In this document: piece after piece, positions 1 through 4,622 of the stretch
Numbering within the stretch: position 1 is the first letter of the stretch
How the letters are laid out: each line of letters starts with the position of its first letter
Source: an uncultured Lachnospiraceae bacterium
Lineage (GTDB): Bacteria > Bacillota > Clostridia > Lachnospirales > Lachnospiraceae
Length of the DNA: 7,980 nt
Direction of reading: 5' to 3'
Assembly: GCA_947631755.1 (NCBI GenBank)
Contig: CANRMO010000107.1
Location: 1-7,980, forward strand
Position numbers and translations under genes: made by a program
Notes under the pieces: generated by a model
Database searches by the model: none
Seen by the model: the letters and a program-made list of their open reading frames with translations, nothing else
Told to the model about the DNA's origin: nothing

Positions 1-69
1 CATTAGCTCAGGTGGTAGAGCACTTGACTTTTAATCAAGTTGTCCGGGGTTCGAGTCCCCGATGCCTCA
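1..69 (+). tRNA. tRNA-Lys(UUU), 5' end cut off by the window
   Basis: Cloverleaf read directly. The D stem is GCTC (6-9) with GAGC (18-21). The anticodon stem is CTTGA (23-27) with TCAAG (35-39), around the loop CTTTTAA with anticodon TTT at 30-32. The T stem is CGGGG (45-49) with CCCCG (57-61), around TTCGAGT. The 3' acceptor strand ATGCCTC (62-68) is followed by discriminator A69. Bases 1-3 (CAT) pair with 62-64, so four bases of the 5' acceptor strand lie outside the window. CCA is not encoded. Anticodon UUU reads lysine AAA/AAG codons. A terminator follows within 10 nt, so this is the last gene of its transcript. Confidence 0.96.
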
Positions 70-75
70 TGGAGA

Positions 76-108
76 AAGGAAACATCAGAGTTCTGGTGTT
101 TCTTTTTT
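76..108 (+). terminator. Intrinsic terminator of the tRNA-Lys transcript
   Basis: A 10-bp stem (79-88 with 93-102) closes on the tetraloop AGTT. It has one U-G wobble (85 with 96) and is followed by six T (103-108). The A run before the stem can also pair with the T run. It separates the tRNA transcript from the downstream operon, which has its own promoter. Confidence 0.85.
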
Positions 109-143
109 GTTCTTCTCTGGACAGGTTCCGGGCACTTTTCAAG

Positions 144-172
144 TTGATTTATCAGACGGAAGATGATAGAAT
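144..172 (+). promoter_or_regulatory. Predicted sigma-A promoter of the FIST-EAL / LytTR / GHKL operon
   Basis: The -35 is TTGATT (144-149, 4 of 6 to consensus). After exactly 17 bp comes the -10 TAGAAT (167-172, 5 of 6), preceded by TG one base upstream (164-165), an extended -10. The start of transcription would be near 179, leaving a leader of about 25 nt before the ATG at 204, with no room for a riboswitch. No other promoter this good is seen before the following two genes, which supports one transcript. Confidence 0.65.
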
Positions 173-203
173 AATCTTATATCCAATGAGAGGAGGAGAG
201 CAC

Positions 204-2723
204 ATGAAGACATACAATCATTTATTTGAAAATATGGAATTGTTGCATGAATTTATAGATGAGTTCTCATTAAAAGTGACAGATAATGTGCTGGTACGGA
301 TTCATAGTGCTATCCACACGAAAGACCAGATAGAAGAGTTGGCCGGTGAGATACAGCGGATACTGCCGCTGGCCCAGATCATAGGATGCAGCACCATGCA
401 GGTGATATGCGAGGGAAAGTTATATCCGTCTTCGTGTCTCATTTCGATTACAGTTTTTGAAAGGGCGCAGGTCCAGACAGCGAGAATGAACTGCATGGAC
501 AGTTTAAGACAGTGGAAATCCGGAAGAGAATTGGCTATGGAAATGGCGAGGAATATCATTTTTGGCAGGGAGGGATTTCTGCTGATTTTTTTTCCGCTTG
601 CTTATAGTAAAATAGAAGATTTTGTGGATACGGTAAATAAATCCGGGATTCAGGTAAAAATGCTGGGGGGAGCCGCTTATCTCGAAGATGAGGAGGGGAC
701 TGCCAGCACGGAACTCGCCTATGTACTCGAGGGGAGTGAAACTTCCATGACGGATGCGGTCATGGCATTTATCACGGATAAAGATCTCAGTATCTACGGG
801 GAATATGTCTGTGGAGTGGAGGCAGTGGGAAAGAAGAGCAGGATCAGCAGCCATGGATGTTATATTGATAAAGTAGACGGCATGGACGGTGCAGAGTGGT
901 ATGCTAATCTTCTCGACAAAGAGACATTGAAAAACGACCCGGAGATTTCTCATATATTTCCGATTGTAAAGAGAGATGAGAGAGGGATTGCCTATTACGT
1001 TGATTATGTGACAGAAAATATACGGATAGAGCAGAGTTCAAATTTTTCAGAGGAGATAAGGTATCGTCTGAAGTCATATGGGGAAATAAAAGATGGGAGC
1101 TATGTATCCATAGGATATTTTCATCCAAAGAAAATATATGATCAGGTCAAGGAATTGTTTGAGAATGTGGGGAAAGTGCCTACGGAGACAGTTTTTGCCT
1201 ATGACTGTAACTCGCGTGCAAGTCTTTTACATAATTGTGCTAAATGGGAAATCGCAAATTTTTACACAACAAATATCAGTGGGGCTCTGCTGTCAGGGGA
1301 GATTTCATTTGAAAATGAATGCAATGTTTATGCAAATTATACATTTGTCATGGCCGCTCTGTCTGAAAATAAAGATTCGCGTGTGATCCTTCGGGAGCGC
1401 GAATTGCATAATATGTCGGAACTCCAGCAGGATAATGTCCAGATGTTGAATTACCTTCTGGTAAATGCCAACAATCATTTGAATAAAGAGCTGCAGGAAC
1501 AGCAGGATCGGATGCAGGAGGCAATGTTTTTTAATTATGCTGTAGGTGTAGACAATCAGTTAAAGTACCTGTATGACAAGAAAAAGCTCAATCTGGATAA
1601 ATTGGCGCTCTTTGTTATGAATAATGAGCGGATGGTCAAAATTTTTTGCGGTATTACAAATACATACAGTGTTCTCAGAACAGCTTATCAGAAAATAAAG
1701 AAATATTATCTTGTGAGAGGATTACATCTTTACAGTTATGAGGATACATCTATTCTGATCGCTGCAGATGAGAGGGTTGCCAAATCGGAATTTACTGAGA
1801 AAATTAAGAGTGTGCAAAATTATTTGAACAGTATCTCCTGTGATGAGGTGTCATTTGAATACATTGCCGCTATGGTGTACGGAAAAATTGATTCTATCGC
1901 CCGGGTTGAGGCTGGGGTACAGTATGCCAGGGCCAATAAGATATCATTTGTGATCCCGGATGAGATCAATGAATCAAAAAGGGATATTGAAGAGATCCAT
2001 ATGGTGCGGGTGATCAAGGATGCACTGCTGAAAAAGAGAGTGGTTCCATTTTTCCAGGAAATTCACAGTAATAAAGGCAATTCGAAAAGAATGTATGAAT
2101 CTCTGATGAGAATTTATGATGAGGATGGGATTCTTTATTATCCGGATCAGTTTCTGCCTGTGTCTAAGGAATATGATTTGTATGAGAGCCTGTCGGAATT
2201 GATGGTGGAGACAGTGATCAATATGTTCTGGGATGTTGATGTTGTTGTCACGATCAACCTGAATGTGCAGGACATCTATGACCGGAAGATGGTGCGAATG
2301 ATCTTTGATAATATGCAGACTGTGCCGCGTCCCGGAAATTTTGTTTTTGAAATTGTGGAGAGCGAGGAGATCAAAGATTACGAATATATCCGAAAATTCG
2401 CTGAGAAAATCCATCAGCTGGGCGCAAAAGTGGCGATTGACGATTTTGGCAGTGGATTTTCTAATCTGCTCCATGTACTCCAGATTGAGGCAGATTATAT
2501 CAAGATCGACGGGGAGATCATCCGCATGATCACAGAGGATTCCCACAGCCAGGAGTTTATCCGCATGATCAACAGCTGGTGTACAAGGAATAATCAGGAA
2601 GTGATTGCCGAGTTTGTGGAAAATGAGCAGATACAGAAAATTATGGAAGAAATAGGGGTTGCTCATTCTCAGGGATATTTTTATTCAAAACCTCACAGAT
2701 GGGGCGACGAGGGGGAAGTGTAA
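204..2723 (+). CDS. FIST-domain, degenerate GGDEF and EAL protein; probable ligand-regulated c-di-GMP phosphodiesterase
   Basis: An 839-residue soluble protein with no signal peptide or membrane segment. Order of parts: FIST_N-like region (about 28-215, with the GCST motif at 61-64 and MLGGAAY at 153-159); FIST_C-like region (about 225-385, YDCNSRASLL at 333-342); a coiled-coil linker (about 395-440); a GGDEF-fold domain (about 441-588) in which GGDEF is replaced by SYEDT (511-515), so no cyclase activity is expected; and an EAL domain (about 600-832). The EAL signature is ESL (E632). The other residues used by active EAL phosphodiesterases appear present: N685, E716, D746-D747, K767, E803 and Q823. 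EAL domains hydrolyse cyclic-di-GMP to pGpG. FIST is known as a sensory domain thought to bind small ligands. ATG 204 is chosen because AGGAGGAG (191-198) lies just upstream; the open frame extends back into the tRNA, which cannot be coding. It ends 7 nt before the response regulator gene. Activity and ligand are inferred. Confidence 0.9.
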   Translation: MKTYNHLFENMELLHEFIDEFSLKVTDNVLVRIHSAIHTKDQIEELAGEIQRILPLAQIIGCSTMQVICEGKLYPSSCLISITVFERAQVQTARMNCMDSLRQWKSGRELAMEMARNIIFGREGFLLIFFPLAYSKIEDFVDTVNKSGIQVKMLGGAAYLEDEEGTASTELAYVLEGSETSMTDAVMAFITDKDLSIYGEYVCGVEAVGKKSRISSHGCYIDKVDGMDGAEWYANLLDKETLKNDPEISHIFPIVKRDERGIAYYVDYVTENIRIEQSSNFSEEIRYRLKSYGEIKDGSYVSIGYFHPKKIYDQVKELFENVGKVPTETVFAYDCNSRASLLHNCAKWEIANFYTTNISGALLSGEISFENECNVYANYTFVMAALSENKDSRVILRERELHNMSELQQDNVQMLNYLLVNANNHLNKELQEQQDRMQEAMFFNYAVGVDNQLKYLYDKKKLNLDKLALFVMNNERMVKIFCGITNTYSVLRTAYQKIKKYYLVRGLHLYSYEDTSILIAADERVAKSEFTEKIKSVQNYLNSISCDEVSFEYIAAMVYGKIDSIARVEAGVQYARANKISFVIPDEINESKRDIEEIHMVRVIKDALLKKRVVPFFQEIHSNKGNSKRMYESLMRIYDEDGILYYPDQFLPVSKEYDLYESLSELMVETVINMFWDVDVVVTINLNVQDIYDRKMVRMIFDNMQTVPRPGNFVFEIVESEEIKDYEYIRKFAEKIHQLGAKVAIDDFGSGFSNLLHVLQIEADYIKIDGEIIRMITEDSHSQEFIRMINSWCTRNNQEVIAEFVENEQIQKIMEEIGVAHSQGYFYSKPHRWGDEGEV

Positions 2724-2730
2724 GGGAGCG

Positions 2731-3444
2731 ATGAAGATTGCGATCATTGAGGATGAAGGGCCGCACGCACAGCTGCTGGCCCTTTATCTTGGAAATTGGA
2801 GTAAACGGGCGCAGATCCACATTGTAGTCCGGATTTTTTCCAGCGCAGAGAGTTTCCTTTTTGCGTGGGAAAATGAAAAGGATTTTGATGTGCTGTTTGT
2901 AGATATCCAGATGAGAGGAATGAATGGAATGGATCTGGCAAAACGGGTGCGGAGGGAAAATGCCCGGGTTGCCATTATTTTTACCACAGGGATTACAGAT
3001 TATATGGAAGAGGGGTATGAGGTAGAAGCTCTGCACTATCTTGTAAAACCTCTCGAAGAGGAGAAAGTCGCGGCATGCATGAGCCGGGTGGTGGAAAGGC
3101 AGACAGAAAAGAAGTGTATTCTTCTCCGCCAGGGAAACGAAATATGTAAGATGGAACTGGATCGGATCAATTATATAGAAGCTTGTGGCCATGGCTGTCT
3201 TGTGAGTGTGGCCGGAGGCGGAGAGAGGGTCTGTGAGACTTCAGACGGAATCTCACAGATAGAAAAGATGCTGCCGGATGATTTGTTTGTGAGGTGCCAC
3301 CGCTCCTATCTCTGTGGAATTCACAATATACGTCATATTGACAGGACAGAGATTATTTTTGATGACGGAAGCAGGATCCCGGTCAGCCGGAGACTCAGAA
3401 ATGAGGTAAATCAGTTGTTTATCCGTTATTACAGGCAATCCTGA
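2731..3444 (+). CDS. LytTR-family (AgrA/LytR-type) response regulator
   Basis: 237 residues. A receiver domain (1-120) carries the acidic pocket E7-D8, phospho-acceptor D58 in FVDIQM, T85 and K106 (VKP). A LytTR DNA-binding domain (about 127-235) includes the family block FVRCHRSYLCGIHNI (186-200) and ends at residue S237. Such regulators are phosphorylated by a partner histidine kinase and bind pairs of direct-repeat half-sites upstream of promoters. The ATG at 2731 puts the first receiver beta strand (MKIAIIEDE) at the N-terminus, as usual. The frame is open further upstream, but only inside the EAL gene. The ribosome binding site is poor (AGGGAG at 2723-2728, very close to the ATG), which suggests translational coupling to the gene 7 nt upstream. 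The likely partner is the GHKL kinase encoded directly downstream. Target genes are unknown. Confidence 0.93.
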   Translation: MKIAIIEDEGPHAQLLALYLGNWSKRAQIHIVVRIFSSAESFLFAWENEKDFDVLFVDIQMRGMNGMDLAKRVRRENARVAIIFTTGITDYMEEGYEVEALHYLVKPLEEEKVAACMSRVVERQTEKKCILLRQGNEICKMELDRINYIEACGHGCLVSVAGGGERVCETSDGISQIEKMLPDDLFVRCHRSYLCGIHNIRHIDRTEIIFDDGSRIPVSRRLRNEVNQLFIRYYRQS

Positions 3445-3454
3445 GAGAAAGAGG
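3430..3454 (+). repeat. 25-bp near-repeat, copy 1 (before the kinase gene)
   Basis: Matches 4582-4606 at 22 of 25 positions without gaps; the first 11 bases (TACAGGCAATC) are identical. This copy covers the last codons and stop of the response regulator gene and part of the ribosome binding site of the kinase gene. Confidence 0.4.
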
Positions 3455-3465
3455 TGAGTGGGCGA

Positions 3466-4215
3466 GTGAGGGATATTATAATGATTGTTTCGTGTGCTGC
3501 CGTGATTGCCGCGGCCGCGGCGTTAGTTATGGGTGTCCGGTTTATTATGAGACACTGGATTGACAGAAATACTTTACATTATCAGAGTGATCTTCTTGAA
3601 AAACATTGTGAGGAAGTGCAGAATATGTATCGGCAGACAAGGGGATGGCGGCATGATTACCGCGGACACATCCAGACGATGAAAGCATATCTCACAATGG
3701 GAAAATTGGAAGAGCTGTCGGATTATCTGAATGAGCTGGACAGGGATCTGACAACAGTAGATACTGTGGTCAAGACAGGGAATGTCATGATCGACGCCAT
3801 ACTGAACAGTAAGATTTCTCTTGCGAAACACCGCGAAATTGCGGTGGATGCCAAGGCCATCGTACCGAAAGAGCTGGATATGGGGATTTCTGACATTGAT
3901 TTGAGCCTTATTATCGGAAATCTCATGGATAATGCCATGGAGGCATGTATGTCTATGAGAGAAAAAGATAAGCGGTTTATCCGGGTGTACATTGATATTC
4001 TGAAAGGGCAGCTCTACATCTATGTCATCAATTCTACGGAGGGCAGGAGAAAACGGGTTGGCAATGTGTATGAATCTACAAAATACGGTGGGTTTCATGG
4101 ATTTGGCCTGATGCGGATTGACCGTGTGGTGAAACGCTGCCACGGATATCTGGAGAGACAGGATGAGGAGGGAGTTTTTGCCACAGAAATCATGCTGCCG
4201 CTGGGAAATATATAG
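3466..4215 (+). CDS. Short GHKL (AgrC-type) sensor histidine kinase with a single membrane helix
   Basis: 249 residues. One hydrophobic, Ala-rich helix (about 5-28) is followed by a short linker. The phospho-acceptor region WRHDYRGH (61-68, H63) matches the RHDxxNH-type motif of AgrC/ComD kinases. The HATPase_c_5-like catalytic region has the N box IIGNLMDNAMEAC (149-161, N152 and N156), VIN (187-189) where classical kinases have DxG, and a G-rich loop HGFGL (211-215). Family members usually carry five to seven membrane helices for peptide sensing; here these are absent. The GTG start at 3466 is preferred because AAAGAGGTGA (3448-3457) lies 8 nt upstream. The GTG at 3454 sits inside that ribosome binding site, and ATG 3481 would clip the membrane helix. 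It lies 21 nt after the response regulator gene, its presumed phosphorylation partner. Confidence 0.88.
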   Translation: MRDIIMIVSCAAVIAAAAALVMGVRFIMRHWIDRNTLHYQSDLLEKHCEEVQNMYRQTRGWRHDYRGHIQTMKAYLTMGKLEELSDYLNELDRDLTTVDTVVKTGNVMIDAILNSKISLAKHREIAVDAKAIVPKELDMGISDIDLSLIIGNLMDNAMEACMSMREKDKRFIRVYIDILKGQLYIYVINSTEGRRKRVGNVYESTKYGGFHGFGLMRIDRVVKRCHGYLERQDEEGVFATEIMLPLGNI

Positions 4216-4226
4216 GGGAAGTCCCG

Positions 4227-4255
4227 TTGCTTTTTCTCATCGCCCATGTTATACT
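4227..4255 (+). promoter_or_regulatory. Predicted extended -10 promoter of the 52-aa protein gene
   Basis: The -35 is TTGCTT (4227-4232); after 17 bp comes the -10 TATACT (4250-4255), with TG at 4247-4248 giving the extended form TGTTATACT. The start of transcription would be near 4262, leaving a leader of about 44 nt. A dyad TGTTAT-N8-ATAACA (4247-4252 with 4261-4266) overlaps the -10 and the start point and could be a repressor site. The 9-base core is repeated exactly in the ABC promoter at 4557-4565. Confidence 0.7.
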
Positions 4256-4305
4256 TTCTGATAACAGGAAAGTTTGAATTTAATTATAAGGAGGAAGGCA
4301 TTATT

Positions 4306-4464
4306 ATGGAGGAAAAACTGGATGAGATTTTAAATATGGTAAAAGCAATGAAAGAGCAGCTGGACAGGCAGGATGAGCAAATTGAGTATATTGTGGCTCG
4401 TCTGAATCATATGCGCGACAAGGCACATGCAGAGAGGGAAAAACAGCCTGCATGGCCAAAGTAA
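4306..4464 (+). CDS. Small coiled-coil protein (52 aa) of unknown function
   Basis: The ATG at 4306 follows a near-perfect ribosome binding site, AAGGAGG (4288-4294). The protein is highly charged and has no membrane segment, signal peptide or double-glycine leader, so it does not resemble a pheromone or bacteriocin precursor. Residues 5-36 form a regular heptad pattern: L5, I8, V12, M15, L19, Q22, I26, I29, L33 and M36 occupy the core positions, with only Q22 polar. The tail (residues 37-52) is charged and ends in a Pro/Trp-containing stretch. It has its own promoter upstream and an intrinsic terminator 41 nt after the stop. I do not recognise a family. It could be an oligomeric adaptor or a binding partner of a neighbouring protein, but nothing in the sequence shows which. 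Confidence 0.8.
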   Translation: MEEKLDEILNMVKAMKEQLDRQDEQIEYIVARLNHMRDKAHAEREKQPAWPK

Positions 4465-4498
4465 AACTGTCTTTAAAGAATCGACATGGATTGGGAAT

Positions 4499-4531
4499 AC
4501 CACTCGTGCACGAACAAAACCGTTCGTGCAC
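4499..4531 (+). repeat. Imperfect 13-bp direct repeat with 20-bp period, possible regulator site
   Basis: ACCACTCGTGCAC (4499-4511) and ACCGTTCGTGCAC (4519-4531) match at 11 of 13 positions. The second copy starts with ACCGTTCGT, which fits the general LytTR half-site pattern at every position; the first copy lacks the GTT core. Relative to the predicted ABC start point the pair spans about -73 to -41, where activators bind. Part of the repeat is a by-product of the palindromic terminator stem, so regulation is only a suggestion. Confidence 0.35.
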
Positions 4532-4537
4532 TTTTTT
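4506..4537 (+). terminator. Strong intrinsic terminator after the 52-aa gene
   Basis: A perfect 10-bp stem, GTGCACGAAC (4506-4515) with GTTCGTGCAC (4522-4531), has a 6-nt loop (AAAACC) and is followed by six T (4532-4537). It works on the + strand only, because the reverse direction has no T run. It insulates the ABC genes from upstream transcription. The left arm lies in a 10-bp palindrome, TCGTGCACGA (4504-4513). Confidence 0.92.
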
Positions 4538-4556
4538 ACTTTTTTCGGGGAGAGCG

Positions 4557-4565
4557 TGTTATACT
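4557..4565 (+). promoter_or_regulatory. Predicted extended -10 promoter of the ABC transporter operon
   Basis: TGTTATACT (4557-4565) is an extended -10 identical to that of the 52-aa gene. No convincing -35 is present: the best is TTTACT at 4535-4540 with a 19-bp spacer, inside the terminator T run. The promoter would therefore rely on the extended -10 or on an activator. The start of transcription would be near 4572. Confidence 0.6.
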
Positions 4566-4566
4566 A

Positions 4567-4589
4567 TGCCTGTGTTTCCGATACAGGCA
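4567..4589. promoter_or_regulatory. Operator-like dyad overlapping the ABC transcription start
   Basis: Perfect 7-bp inverted repeat TGCCTGT (4567-4573) and ACAGGCA (4583-4589) with a 9-bp spacer. The left arm begins two bases after the -10 and lies mostly before or on the predicted start point. A full RNA hairpin would therefore not form, and a DNA-binding site is the simpler reading. Confidence 0.4.
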
Positions 4590-4606
4590 ATCGTGAAAAA
4601 AAGAGG
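4582..4606 (+). repeat. 25-bp near-repeat, copy 2 (ABC leader)
   Basis: Matches 3430-3454 at 22 of 25 positions. It lies in the untranslated leader of the ABC genes, ends 16 nt before the ATG at 4623, and contains the right arm of the dyad at 4567-4589. Confidence 0.4.
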
Positions 4607-4622
4607 CAGCAGGGAGGTAGTT

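Noticed and set aside
1..69. tRNA-Lys 3' end as an integration site of a genomic island
   Set aside because: No integrase gene and no second copy of the tRNA 3' end seen in the window, and the following genes look like ordinary chromosomal signalling genes.
140..148. LytTR half-site-like sequence CAAGTTGAT overlapping the first promoter's -35
   Set aside because: It misses one position, has no partner at the expected spacing and overlaps the -35. Matches of this quality are common by chance.
12..203. Upstream extension of the FIST-EAL reading frame by 64 codons
   Set aside because: It would be translated from inside the tRNA and across its terminator and the predicted promoter. The ATG at 204 has a strong ribosome binding site.
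109..203. c-di-GMP or other riboswitch in the leader of the FIST-EAL operon
   Set aside because: The predicted leader is only about 25 nt and the region shows no conserved riboswitch core. The ABC leader of about 50 nt is also too short.
1974..2666. Minus-strand open frames, the longest 230 codons (also at 2641-3192, 3574-4143 and 5148-5780)
   Set aside because: All lie opposite well-supported genes. Their translations show no recognisable domain, and no ribosome binding sites were noted.
4216..4235. Possible terminator after the kinase gene (GGG-AAGT-CCC followed by a T run)
   Set aside because: The stem is only 3 bp and the T run is separated from it. Readthrough into the 52-aa gene is likely possible.
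4306..4464. 52-aa protein as an autoinducer or bacteriocin precursor
   Set aside because: No double-glycine leader, signal peptide, Cys-rich core or amphipathic AgrD-like pattern. The sequence is a charged coiled coil.
4452..4622. Upstream extension of the first ABC reading frame
   Set aside because: It runs through the terminator and promoter. The ATG at 4623 has its own ribosome binding site and starts a normal-length protein.
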